A DNA stretch of 64,000 nt, from positions 60,001 through 124,000 of the forward strand of contig NW_019091632.1 of the NCBI RefSeq assembly GCF_001949145.1, read 5' to 3'. Under the pieces are notes generated by a model. That model worked only from the letters and a program-made list of their open reading frames with translations, had not been told where the DNA came from and made no database searches. Position 1 is the stretch's first letter. Every line of letters begins with the position of its first letter. A program made the translations under genes and the position numbers. Of the stretch, positions 49,444 to 60,775 are shown in pieces. Source of the stretch: Acanthaster planci (lineage: Eukaryota; Echinodermata; Asteroidea; Valvatida; Acanthasteridae).

Positions 49444-49513
49444 TTAACCCAAACAGTCCCAAATTCTCCAATTTCAATATGATTTTACGTACACCCTAGG
49501 GGGTTTGGGTTAA
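49444..49513 (+). repeat. ~70-nt TTAA-bounded element, copy with CCCAAAC arms
   Basis: Begins TTAACCCAAACAGTCCC and ends GGGGGTTTGGGTTAA, a perfect 11-base terminal inverted repeat. The core is nearly identical to 2384-2453, whose arms read CCCTAAC/GTTAGGG instead. Both arms have changed together, so pairing is kept. Confidence 0.8.
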
Positions 49514-50042
49514 GAAAATTAATCAAATTGGGGATGCACACAGTGGAGCAATAATGGACACTTGTCACACGCTCGGATGGACAAAAAGGGATCAGGCCAT
49601 AAGTTGCAGAGAGACCATTAAAGTTCAAGCCATAATGCGGTTGGATCTGCATACATGGTGCCCTAGCACCTCGTGCAAGAAGTAATGGAGGGTCGAAATG
49701 CAGTTGTGCCGTGTTGCGCAACTGGCAGATAACCTCACACTATCATGACATGCCACTTCCCCCTTGCTCAGTGCTCAGCAGAGATGTCAGCATCGGTCTA
49801 ATCCCACTCCTCTCCTCCTCCCTCTCACAGGGCTTCACAGGAAACTTGAGCATCTGCTGACTGTCCCCCTTTAATTGTTTGCCTCCAATTACATGCACTC
49901 GTACGGGGACATGTACCTGTTGCTCCCTCTAACAGACCCTTAACCACTTGCTGCCGGGTGGTTTGAAAAATGCAGTGCACATAAATCAGGACTTTTTCAA
50001 GATTTTCAGTTTTCAAAATTCTTCCAAAATTCATCATTTCAA

Positions 50043-50387
50043 TTAACCCTCCTATGCTGAAGTTCACTCTTTGGGTCATTTGGTAAACACCTCAAAGAAG
50101 CACAGCTGTGTTGTGTGGTGCACTGCACCAACAGTCCCTCACAGGAATATCAGATTGCACTTTTGTGCTGCCCAACAAGTGTGCTACACTGTTTCATGTG
50201 CATCATTGTGCTGTAAACCAAATGCAGTGAAGAGGACTGCACAAAAGACCCTGGGTCATTTTGTGCTGGCAATCTACTGTGTACACACTGAATCTGTGCA
50301 TGTTTGAGTTCCATATAGAAAATACATGCTCACCAGTGACTGTGGGCATTTGTGCACATTTGTGCTGTAAAAGCAAAGGAGGGTTAA
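50043..50387. mobile_element. TTAA-flanked nonautonomous element with CCCTCC ends (345 bp)
   Basis: The left end reads TTAACCCTCCTATGCT and the right end AGCAAAGGAGGGTTAA, inverted repeats matching at 15 of 16 positions including the TTAA. TTAA target sites with CCC-initial ends are typical of piggyBac-type elements, although Kolobok also uses TTAA. The interior is rich in TTGTGCTG/TTTGTGC motifs, with no ORF resembling a transposase. Confidence 0.75.
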
Positions 50388-50937
50388 TGGACGTTTACAC
50401 CCACATGAATTACTGTCTGGTGGCCACGCTAGTCTGACAGACCAAATCTATTGACGCCCGAGTATTTCAGCCAGGCCTGCAGCCTTGTAAACGAAGCCCA
50501 GATTGTGCGATGTTATGTAACTGTCTTTTATTCACGAACCTGGCACTGTGCGCTGCTGACCTCTTTTCAATAGGGGACGGATAAGCGTGTAGCGGTGCTG
50601 TGTGGCTCATCACTGCGTTGGGGGAGCACTTTTGTCCCCGGTGGTAATCCGCTTGCACTAAATGCCCCAAACCGTGGTATACTGTTTCAAAACAAGGCTG
50701 GATTTTCTCCACTATTGAGAGTGAAAAAATGTCGGTAATGCCCAGCAGCCTGGTCTTTTGTTCCGAGAACAGTCCTTTTTGTTACAAGGCCCAGTTCCCT
50801 TTGTCTGCGCATATAAACACGCGTATAAACACATGGTGCCCGAAACAGGGCTCCCCGGCAGGAAATGGTTCACTTGCTCTCAAATGTTGGCACGTCTTGT
50901 AAAGTGCAAAAGAGCAACGAGTCAAACTAGAACCATA

Positions 50938-51849
50938 CAGCGGGTTCCCACTTGAATTGGGAAAAGGTGGATCTTGATCCAGTATTTTGGTGTGATTGTT
51001 ATCTTACCGCAACTAAACCGTCGTGTTCCCACTAGCGCTTGATCCACCTTTTCGGACGGAAATGTCAAGCCCGAAAGGTCACTGAGTTCGGTATTGTGCA
51101 TGTGCTAGCTTGATGAGCGCGTGCTCTGTGGCAGTGTTGCGTGCTGGGGTGGCATGCGTGTGACCCTGCAGTGTTTTGGGTGCAGAGTTCTACTGACGTG
51201 AGGACCTTGAATCGGACCGAATGTTCAGCCTAGTACGTTGTCTCTTCAAACTTTGCTTCCGTTTTTGATACTCGGTCACATGCCTCGGGCTTTACGCTAA
51301 CACAGAATTAGTTTTTGATGGAAAGCAAGTGAAATTACACAAATGAAAAAGGTTAAGAAACGGATGAATGCGCAACGAAAATTGAAAAAGGGCAAGGCAC
51401 ACATCGCGGCATGCATGCATTGTGCATGCGTGGTGACACATTTTGCTAGCCTGTAGTTCAGCAGTTGTTTATTGTGCATGCTGTGCATGTAAAAAATTTC
51501 ACATGAGCTACATGCCAAAAACATTTCTTTGTTCATCAGACCGCAAAAGTTTGGCGCCACTCATGCACAGACGGATGTTGACAGGTCAAATTACCGGATC
51601 AGATCCACCTTTTGCATTCCCATCTGATAGTGATCCGCAATTGCAGGATCAGATCCACCAATTGGGGGATCTGTATCCTGCTCCAGAGGATCAAGAAAGG
51701 TGGATCTGATCCTGATCAACCTTATAATGGTTAGCGTTCCCACTACTTACAATTGCCGGATCTGATCCACCAATTGGGGGATCTGATCTGGCAATTTGGC
51801 AAAAGGTGGATCAGATCCCTCAATTGATGGATCAAGTGGGAACGGGCTG
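50938..51849. mobile_element. 912-bp inverted-repeat element with subterminal GGATCAGATCC motifs
   Basis: The left end CAGCGGGTTCCCACTTGA is mirrored by TCAAGTGGGAACGGGCTG at the right end (17 of 18 match). The flanks share ATA. The last 260 bases hold repeated GGATCAGATCCACC-like motifs (from about 51595 to 51830), with related motifs near 50963 and 51040. CAG-type ends and subterminal repeats suggest hAT, but an 8-bp duplication is not evident, so the superfamily is open. No transposase ORF is present. Confidence 0.75.
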
Positions 51850-53750
51850 ATAATATAGTGGAGTTATTGGCTGTTTATTAGTTAGAGGGAGTTTACTTTT
51901 CTTTATCTTCGTTGTTGCAATTTCAGAAATTTCCAGAAAACAGTTGACTAACTTTGGTCTTAGTGTTCGCAGAAAGTGGATATAATATCGTGACCCTCTC
52001 GTGTTCTCGCGTTCAGCTTGACTGGGCCGGGGATTGAGGGCCTGTGGGGTAGCATTTGTGATATGCAAGTAATGGACCGAGCGTGCATACATGGCGCACG
52101 TAGTTTGCTTGATCAATTGGCAGCAGTTTGTGCCCACTGACCTCATGCATATCAGTAAATGGGCCCCACTTGACAGCGTGATTGCTCAGCCATGACGATG
52201 GACCTCAAGTCTGCTGGGGCACAGAGATCCATTTTGCATCTGTTCAGTAATTAATTAATTTATTTATTTATTGGAAATATTCTAATAGATGAAAGGTTGA
52301 GAAAGTACCCTAATGAGCAGTCGCACAGTAACGGAATGACATTTTGACAGATTGTGTCACTTGATTTTGACTTTTTTTAAAAGTGGTGTTGTGTGAATAC
52401 CTTTGCTAGTAAAACAACAAAAGGATAACTGACTTAATTGCTTCCGGCACCAACTGTAAGTTAGTTATTTTATATTAAAGGTGTTGGCAACGGAATTATG
52501 CTATTTTGTTTATGTAGTGTCATTCTGTTACGAACCTCAGTAAAACGTATTATTGAAAAAGTTGAATTGCAACTTAATGTTGGTGGTGGAAGGAATGGAT
52601 CTATGGGCCTTTTTGTATTTTACATGCAAAAGTTTTGCACCACTTCTGACATTTGTCAAAATGTTGTTCCATTAGCTTGGAATTGCCTTAACGCAGTGCA
52701 GCCTGCCCTTTCACAAATGGCTTTTAAGGCCTCGGTGCTACAAAGCGAAACAAATACCCTACCCTCCCGCCCATCCAGAATGGAATGAAAGCTGGGCTGC
52801 TTTTGATGTGGGGTGAACATCTTTTAAATCCAGTGTCAGGTGCACAATGCTGGCTCAGAGTGATGTGGGTAAAAAGAAAAAAGAAAAAAAAAGCTCAGAT
52901 AGAAACTGTGCTGCCGTGCCACAGCCCTTGTCTGTGGGCATGTCACCTTTGGACCAGTGACCCATATGGCGCAGCAGGGAAGGGCCTTCCTACCATCCAG
53001 CCTGTTGGCTTTTTTGTACCAGTAGGTCAAGTTGAAAGGGGGGAAAAGAATTAAGGCTATGAAGTCTCCCACTGTGCAGAAAATTCAATGCCCCCCAATA
53101 GATGAAAAGAAAAAAAACTGTGATCAGGTTGAAGGGCCCGTCGGCAGGGACACTTAAGTCCGGTGGAGGTGTTTTGCGGGGACAGCATTTGAAGGGGATT
53201 CTGTGACACCCATGGAGCGGGGTAGCCTCCCGACAGGGAGGGTAATGTCAACATTTAGCATAATGCTCGGCCCACCTTGGCCCCAGCAAGTAGTTAGTTC
53301 ATGAGGAATCGTGCCATTTGAAGTCCGAGGTTTTTTTTCCCCCTGGTTTTGGGGCACTGTCTCAAGCCAGTTTCAAAAGTGGCAATTGCGGTTTTGTGGT
53401 TACATGAGTAATGTTTTTTGTGTGTGTGTGTTTCTTTTTTTTCCCCCAAGAAAAATTCTTTGTAAATAAGTCAAACAATACGGTCAGTTTTTTCCCCCCT
53501 CATTTCGATTTATGTTCTCACCTTCCATGCCAAAAAGTCTTTTGACATAGATACATGCATTTGCTGAATTGCGCATACCCTGCCCTCTTGTACTGGAATT
53601 CAACGCCTTTACCAGCAACAAGGGGCCAAAGTGATTGTGTATAATCTAGTCAGACCTGAGGCTTCGTGTGTTGCAAGTCGGATGCACCTGTGGAATTATG
53701 GAGGGGAAAAGGCCATGGGTGAAACGCAGAACGGAGCATAAGCACCCTGC

Positions 53751-53796
53751 AATGTTTGGGTTTAAATGTCCACAATGTTTGGGTTTAAATGTCCAC
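53751..53796 (+). repeat. Perfect 23-bp tandem duplication
   Basis: Bases 53751-53773 and 53774-53796 are identical copies of a unit starting AATGTTTGGGTTTAAATG. Perfect identity implies a recent event or an assembly slip. Confidence 0.95.
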
Positions 53797-56700
53797 AGTA
53801 TGTGACAGGATCAGAGGACATACACGCATTTCATGGAAATAAAAGGTGGCAACAGAAATGGAATGGGAGAGCTATACAAAGGACTTCATTGAAAAGAGAT
53901 TGGTGTTATTTTCAATTGGAGAGAATTGATGTGCAATGTAGATGGAGTAATAACTTCTGGAGTAAAGACGCCACAGATGTCTTTATGGAGGCGCCCATTT
54001 TTATCGTCCCAGATTATGTAATTGTCTGAGCAATTTTGCACTGATATGTTTTCAACTTGATCACCAGTCCATGACAATGATACAGTAACTTTCTCCATCA
54101 ATCCTCAGAAAAATATTCCGGACTCAGAGCAGTTCTTAGCTTTGGGTCATTCTACATGTAGTCTTCTCACAGGTTGTGATGGAGAAAGTGCAAATGGAAG
54201 AAGCTATCAAATGTAAATTTAGTTGTGGGGGAAACTGTTCCAACATTAAAGGTGTTGCATGTTTACGCTCAGAACTCAAAAAATAAAGCATTGTCAGCAA
54301 CAAAAAGAATACCCATTTCATTTAAGGGCCTCTTTAAAAACCCTGGATAGTGTCCCGTCTTCTCAAGTTTGCCCTGTTTTTCTTCACCGACTTGTGAGAG
54401 TGCCATTATGCTAATGCCAGTATGGGCTGTAAAATTGAGCGTGCTGCTACCCACAGCTTTCTACATGTACTGTACCTATCTTTTGTACGCGCTGGCCTTT
54501 ATTCACCCAGGATTTGGATATAATGATGTACGGGCAGAGTACCCTTTGGCCCTGAGCTGTACATAGCCTGGGATTGTCATTGCCACTCCTCGTTACCCTA
54601 TTTGCCTGCATTGTGTTCAGTGAGCCTATAGGCAGTGGCCAGGCTGGGTGACCTGGCCTAGCACTTGACCGCTGTCCCCTTGTGGCTCAGGAATTTTTAT
54701 TATTATTACGTGCTATGCAACTCTCCCTCTTTTTTTTCCCCCTCGGTCTTGGGATTGAATTCTGGCACAGGGCCAAGTGGGGAGGAGTTGCGTGCCTATG
54801 GGCCTTTCTTGTTGCCCCTGTCATAATCAATATGTGGCCAAGGTGACCAGTTTAAGGCCATATTATCTGGGTGAGTATTGTTGCTGTACTCCCTCCCCAC
54901 GCTTTTGCCCTTGTCATTTTCAGAAGGCTTTTTTTTTCTTTTCATATTTTGAGTTCAGCAGATTTCACATTTGTTTATAGTGACACACTGTCCTCCTGTT
55001 CTAAATATCATGGACTGGGTTTGTCGTGTGAAGCAAATTTCCCTCATTAAATATTTTGGGGAAAATCCTTTACTTGATCTTGGCAAATGGAGCAAAACAA
55101 CGTTGGACAAAATAATGGAAGAATCTTATTTTGCTTTTTTTTTACATGCAGAAAACTTCTAACAATTTGCAGGCTCCTAAAAAATACCATTTAAAAAAAA
55201 ATGCAATGAGGGGACATAAAATGCAACAGTCATAACCAATCACTGAATGAGAGTAGATGTGTTTTTTGGGCCGTGTGTGGGAAGGTCAAAGCTGTACTAA
55301 GGAGCGTGGGAAAACAAATACAACCTCCCTTTGTTTGGCAATTGTATTAGATTGGAATCAAAGGTGTGAGGGGAATGCCTCAGGTATCCAGGCAAGTGTT
55401 TGCTGCCTGTTTTGGAGTCATGAGAGTGGACTGTTGACCACACTGTGGGGGGATGGATGGACATTGCTTGTGGCCAGAGCAGTCGTCCTCCGTGAGGTCA
55501 AGTGTGGCTAGAACCCTCTGCCCCTGTTCAAAGTCCCTGTATCCAGTTACAAGGTTGTGGTCAGAAACGGGGTCTTCTGTCTGTCTCTCTCTCTGTGGTA
55601 GTGCCAGAAACAATCTGGAAAATCTATTGGGGACTTGGTATCAGCCCATTTTTGGAGGTACAGTTGCAATTTGTAAGTTTGAAGTGGGTGTTTCGTTACA
55701 GGTAGATGTATCCCATTGCGGGTCTGTTTCATTACTTTGAACGTGGAAGGTTTTGTTTTTGAAATATGCGAAAACATTCCAAAGTTGCAATGTTTTTGAT
55801 CTCAGTGAAGTTGATGAAATATGTGAAAAACAAAAGGATATAAACATTTGTCCATTTCTGTACACCGATGATTAACATCACATTGATATGTGCAGGCGTG
55901 GCATACGTAGTGTGGACCTCCATACAAAAAAGTCCACATAATGTAGGGTGTGATGGCACGTGCGGACTTGCACGCGTCCACACAATGTTTCCCCTCTCTG
56001 AAAAACAGTTTCAGAGGCATTTGGGGGTCAAGGTTATCTGTGGCAAAATGAAGAGGAACAGTCCAGGAAATCATCATCAGAAATACAGCTTGTAGGAATT
56101 TTCCTAGTTGGAGAAAAAGGAGCATTTTCTTCAAGTTTCCTTAACCACAGGAGAACAAAGGAATGTCCACACTTTGTATGTAAAACAGGTATGGGTGTAC
56201 ATTGAGGTGTGATTTGGTCATGAATGAATAATGAACAACGGCATCTCTGTGGTATGGTAGCTTAAGTAACTGTATCGGTGTTGGTACATGTAGGTTGGAA
56301 CAAATTTCTGGGTACATCTGTATATAAAACTGGACCACTGTGAAAAATGAACCACATGGAAGATTCCGAGAGATTTAAGATGGGCCACCAAGCCAAACAA
56401 ATCCCTTGTTAACTATCACTTTCCATCCTTGCTTCAAGGAACGAGAACACACAATATGCAAGACTGAACCCGACATACTGGAGCAGCTGCAACACTCTAA
56501 ATATTAATATTGCTGGGATTTATTTCAGTTTAGGGCCCATGTAAATTACATGTAATAGCCAGTGCTTATCTGAGGTCATGATCGGCCGGTAATTACATTA
56601 TTCATCCCTGCGCCCAGCTCGTGCCCTTTCTGAACTGTGTGTACATAGGTCATTTGTTTTTGCAGATTCCACATCCTCTCTGTTTTTGTTTTGGGTTGTG

Positions 56701-56723
56701 TTTTTTTTTTTTTTTTTTTTTTT
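56701..56723 (+). repeat. Poly-T tract of about 23 bases
   Basis: An uninterrupted T run in intron 10. A second T/G-rich run of the GGTTTTTTTGG type follows at about 56930-56967. Confidence 0.8.
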
Positions 56724-57596
56724 GGCAGAATTTTTCCCCCCTTCGTGGAAAGGCGCTTGGGAGCGAGCCAAGCCAAGCATCCTTGACCTGGACTTGCTCC
56801 CCGTGCCCTGAGCACGGGAGACCAATATACATTTATATACATGCATACAAACAAATGCATACAATATTATTTTATGGGGAGGATATGGGGACCGGCTGAA
56901 AAGATTGGCTTTGTCAGCAGGATGCTGGGTTTTTTTTGGTTTTTTTGGTTTTTTTTTTTTGGGGGGGTTCCCAAAAGTTTGTAACTTACATGTAGGTATT
57001 TTGAAATAGATCAGTTCAAACTGTTAAGAATGGTAAAGAGGGACTCAGAATACAAGATTTATTTATTTTAGAGTTGAAATTTAGAGTAAATCTACTATTA
57101 AACTATATAGAATTTATTTTAGGCCTTTATGGAAACACTTGCTTTTATTTTAGGCACTAGAATTTTGGCAAAATTTGTTTGACCACCTCGGGGAAAAAAC
57201 ATTTTAAGAATAATTGTTAGTGCATAAACGTTAACAGTTTGTTCAACTTGTTTCAATTTTACTCTAAATGGAGACACAAAACTGTGCTGAGATAGTGTGA
57301 GCAAATACAGATGGCTCTCAGGCATGTGTGCTAATGTTACCATTTAGGAAATTAGGTCACAAGTTCACTACGGTTGGCTGATGAAACTCGCTGGAGCTAA
57401 AGCCATGAATGGTTTCAACGAAATTGGTGACACATGAGCATTCGATCATGACTTGTCTTGCTGCCTCATACATGTCTGTGTACACGTCCATGATTAATCA
57501 CTGTGGAACTGACGTAAATATCTGACACTTAAATCCTACAATCGAAGGTATATTTTTTGGTGAGTGGTCTTGGTAGAATGGTTTTTGCAATTTGTA

Positions 57597-57870
57597 TGCA
57601 ACTGCCGGCCAGCCAGCCGCTGGCCAGTCACTTTCCAACCACAGACCAATCATGTTTCGGCCACTCGCCAGTTATTAAAGTCCGCTCTCCACTAGCCATA
57701 TGCTGTTGTAACACTGCCCAATCAACATCCAACCCTTAAGCAGTCACTGTCTAACTACCGGCCAGTCATTACCCAACCACTGGCCATTTGGCATCTAGAC
57801 ACTGGTCAGTCACTTTCCAACCACTGGCCAGTTGCAGACCTGTCACCGGCCAATCTACTGGCCGGTAACA
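57597..57870 (+). repeat. Degenerate GGCCAGTCA minisatellite before exon 11
   Basis: About a dozen variants of CACTGGCCAGTCACTTTCCA are strung together, for example near 57613, 57740, 57761, 57801, 57822 and 57848. The unit is about 20 bases and often shortened. The array ends about 105 bases upstream of the exon 11 acceptor. Confidence 0.7.
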
Positions 57871-57976
57871 AGCTTTCCTTACGCCAGCAAACCATTAGCC
57901 ACATCCAGTTCCAGTTGTTGCCTTTGAGGCTCTGACTAATAACAGCCACTGCTCCGTGTTGCTTCTTCCACCACAG

Positions 57977-58072
57977 AGCCAGATACGGCCTACATCATCC
58001 GACTGCTGGTCTACACCATTGCAGAAGACGGGGAAGGCACTGTGCAGGAAGTCAGAACTGCATCTATGCCAG
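57977..58072 (+). CDS. PRTG-like: Exon 11: last part of FN3-3
   Basis: Acceptor CCACCACAG|AG at 57976/57977; donor GCCAG|GTGAGC at 58072/58073. Thirty-two codons' worth (residues 673-704), the smallest internal exon. It reads PDTAYIIRLLVYTIAEDGEG then TVQEVRTASMP. With GL from exon 10 it rebuilds the FN3 tyrosine corner L/GL.P.T.Y and the G strand. Phase 1 on both sides, so skipping it would keep frame but destroy FN3-3. Confidence 0.9.
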
Positions 58073-58646
58073 GTGAGCACCAGTACACTGCAGGTGGAAA
58101 TGAACACCTGCCCAGTGCCTGTCACCACTTTAAAAGTGATCTTGTCTCTCCAGAGAATCACAAGATGCCCGTGTTGTACCACAAACTGGCACAAAAGTTA
58201 TGATGCACTGTGAAGTGATGTACTGTCCACAGACAGTATGGACAGAAAATACATCAGTTCATAATGATGCAGCAACTCTCCAGGACCATGAATTTGTAGC
58301 ATGACCAAGTCATTGTGTGGATGAGCTTAGCAAATGTACATATACAATAAAGATACTCAGGAAAAGGGGTTGAGGAGAACGAGAAGTGTCATAGTTTGTG
58401 TAGAAAGTCCAAGAGTAACTACTGTACCGGTACCCGGACCTCAGTTTTGCAGTAGTGGGTTTGTTTCCAGAATGTACTACTATGCCACTCTCACACTAGC
58501 CGCATTTACTTGACTTAGGACCTGATTAAAGTTCCTAAACAGTCGTGTTAAGCCTAGGTGCTGCATTGCATTGTAGTTCCACCTCTCTGTATTCAGTGAC
58601 TGGTCTTTCTTAACCTGTCCCCTCATTCCTCTACTATACCTTACAG
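58073..58646 (+). other. Intron 11 (574 bp, phase 1)
   Basis: Bounded by GTGAGC and CTATACCTTACAG. No other feature is seen. Confidence 0.85.
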
Positions 58647-58827
58647 GCATTCCCAACCAGTTCCTGGAGGCCCCCACTAATCTGGCAGTCCAAGCCCTCA
58701 GCTCCCGGTCGGTGAGGCTCACCTGGCATGCGCCAGTCACCAATCAGCTGGTCAACGGCTACGTCGTGCGCTACTGGCCACGGGGGAACCGCTCCCGTTT
58801 GGAGCTGCCCATCCAGCTGGACCTAGA
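58647..58827 (+). CDS. PRTG-like: Exon 12: first half of FN3-4
   Basis: Acceptor CCTTACAG|GC at 58646/58647; donor CTAGA|GTGAGT at 58827/58828 (reading on would hit TGA at once). Residues 705-764 plus two bases. It reads PNQFLEAPTNLAVQALSSRS, then the conserved Trp in VRLTWHAPVTNQLVNGY and VVRYWPRGNRSRLELP. NRS is a possible glycosylation site. It ends in phase 2, so the partner exon with the rest of FN3-4 must start in phase 2; I found none before base 64000. Confidence 0.88.
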
Positions 58828-59329
58828 GTGAGTACAAGACCCGCCTTCTCCCCCGCTGTCTAGAGCTGTACGTGGAGGGAGTTGCGACATCTTCAGATCA
58901 GAAGCCATTTTGCTCTCAAAGATATCTGCAACCCTGCCTACCCTGTTAAGCATATTTTGTGCATATTTCACCCGAGAAACAATCGGTTGGGCAGTGTTGA
59001 ATTGCCTTCTCCTGTTTTTCTGATCGTTGTAGTGCAACCTTGCCCAAGACCAAGCATTCTGGATGCAAAATGGCATTGCACGCAGCTTAATATCGCAGCT
59101 CTGTACAAGTATACAGCTTTGCAGATGGCTAATGCCAGTTGACCCTCTGTCTAATGCTGCCCCACAGCATTTAGCCCCTGACTCAGATTTGCACGAGTGC
59201 ATGCAGAACCAAATACAGTTGATAGCGACTTGAGTCTGTCCAAAAAGATCTCGGTTTTAGACAGGTACATGTATATACACACCCAACTTCTTGCTGGGCC
59301 GTTTCTGAGTACAACGTTTGTAAACATGC

Positions 59330-59660
59330 AGGTATTCCATAAGCTCGACAGTAGGCAAGCAATATCAAAGCCATACTGATGAAACTGTACACGGAATTCA
59401 GAAAAAAAAAAAAATGGAGGGCTATTTGATAAGCTTGAAGCTGGCATGCAAAACCAAGACCATATTGATGAAGGAGCATATAAACTTTTGTAAGCATACG
59501 CACATGATATAAACCTTAAGTCAGCAAACAAAACCAGTGCCATGCTGATGAAACAAACTTGCATTGTGGATCAATTCGTCGTAAACACCTGCGCAAGTAG
59601 TAAACATGAACACCTGCTCACAAAACTTCAAGATGTAATGAAAAAAACAGTGTGTGTGTA
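59330..59660 (+). repeat. Degenerate ~80-bp tandem repeat with GCAAACAAAACCA..GCTGATGAAAC units
   Basis: Variants recur near 59341-59395 (AGCAATATCAAAGCCATACTGATGA), 59432-59480, 59520-59565 (AACCAGTGCCATGCTGATGA) and more weakly near 59600-59645. A separate related block occurs at 60183-60320. The period is about 75-90 bases and the copies are strongly diverged, so the array is old. Confidence 0.55.
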
Positions 59661-60322
59661 GTAAAGGATGAAGGAGAAGAGATGATGGGTAGACATTACC
59701 CTACAGTGCTGCTGTAAAGTGGGCGATGTCAGTCACCACTCTGCCTGTTCCATGCTCCAGCCCCAATCAAAGCACGTGGTGGCCTGCTCGACAAATGTTT
59801 CTGCATGGATATTTTGGGCCAACACTTTCAACTTGCTTGCAATAAATCAAATGAAAGTAAATAAATAACACCTAAATTCGTGCATGTTTTCCAGTTCAGT
59901 GGCACACGACCAAAGAGAGTCATTGTTCCTTCACTAGTAAAACTTTCCTTAACCTTCGAGTCATTGTCGTCACTCCTAAATGTAATTTCAGTTACAGGCA
60001 ATTTTCAATATTCAGTCAAATTGCACAGACAATTTGGAAGCCTAAGGGCATGTTTGGTATACCCGCTTGTTCAGTGCAGTGGTGCTTGGTGTAGAGACGT
60101 TGCACTGTACAACATTTGTAAACAAATGGACATCGTATTAACCTGAAACGTAGCGATGAAAAATACCTAAAATTTTGTGAACTTGTGGACTCGCGATTTG
60201 CTTGAAGGTGGCAAGCTGTAAATCAGGTCTATGTTAATGAATCAAATTAACCTTCCAAAAAACAAACACTTGTACAAAAAGTAAACATCAACACGTGCAA
60301 GCAAAACTAAAGCTGCATTAAG

Positions 60323-60775
60323 TAGGGCTGTAGCGAATATTTGATTGATTATGAAATATTTGAGTGTTATTTTCCAAATTTAAATATTCAAATGCAAAAT
60401 TCATGAATAGAGAGGGAGAATGTTCTTATGTTTTAAATGAGAAAAATTGCACTGTGGAGGTTTGTTTCAAGCAAATTCAAATGAAAAGCGACAGAAATCT
60501 TGCAGCAATTCAAAAGGTAAATTATTCACATAAAAAATTAAAAGGAACAGAAATTTCACGAGGACAAGAATTATTGTTCGTCGCTAAATCGTGGCTGGAG
60601 ATACTATAATAACGCTATAGTAATGATTGTAATGTACAATTGTGCATTACTGCAACTGATTTTTATATGGTTTGCTCATCAAGAATCTGCTGGTCGATAC
60701 GACCAAATATTTGGATGTTCCATCAAATTGAAGGTCGAATATTCACATAGTGAATCATTCGAATTGACTCGGCCT
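60323..60775 (+). mobile_element. TAGGGCTG-ended nonautonomous DNA element, copy B
   Basis: The left end reads TAGGGCTGTAGCGAATATTT. The right part holds GGTCGAATATTCAC and CATTCGAATTG before the boundary near 60775. The interior matches copy A (7815-8286) reversed, including TTCAAATGAAAAGCGACAG at about 60475-60493. The right terminus is decayed, so that boundary is approximate. The 81-codon frame inside (60364-60606) has no recognisable domain. Confidence 0.65.

Larger units (their letters stand above)
46579..57976 (+). other. Intron 10 (11.4 kb, phase 1)
   Basis: Bounded by GTGAGC and CTTCCACCACAG. It contains a ~70-nt TTAA element (49444-49513), a 345-bp TTAA element (50043-50387), a 912-bp GGATCAGATCC-rich element (50938-51849), a 23-bp tandem duplication (53751-53796), poly-T tracts near 56701 and 56930, and a GGCCAGTCA minisatellite (57597-57870). 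No host exon is seen. Confidence 0.75.
68..58827 (+). other. PRTG-like: Partial gene: protogenin/IGDCC4-like DCC-family receptor (exons 1-12; 3' end outside window)
   Basis: Twelve plus-strand exons, all with GT..AG borders, join in one frame into 764 codons plus two bases. Order of parts: signal peptide (about residues 1-27), Ig1 (28-119), Ig2 (121-213), Ig3 (214-311), Ig4 (312-403), FN3-1 (405-503), FN3-2 (504-605), FN3-3 (606-704), half of FN3-4 (705-764). Known for the family: DCC, neogenin, protogenin, IGDCC3 and IGDCC4 are single-pass surface receptors with four Ig domains followed by two to six FN3 domains, used in guidance and morphogenesis. The first Ig motif EPSDAV and an FN3-3 that keeps a KLFY..PI.L...Y...GL..  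Y..RLL.Y pattern point to the protogenin/IGDCC4 branch. Introns are phase 1 except introns 3 and 12 (phase 2). The membrane helix and cytoplasmic tail are not in this window. Orthology within the subclass is inference; a DCC/neogenin assignment is less likely but not excluded. Confidence 0.85.

Noticed and set aside
59161-59260. Candidate exon 13 after CCCCACAG at 59161-59169
   Set aside because: In phase 2 it does not give the expected FN3 tyrosine corner or G strand.
59151-59564. 137-codon minus-strand frame
   Set aside because: Its periodic peptide pattern comes from the degenerate ~80-bp tandem repeat; no conserved domain.
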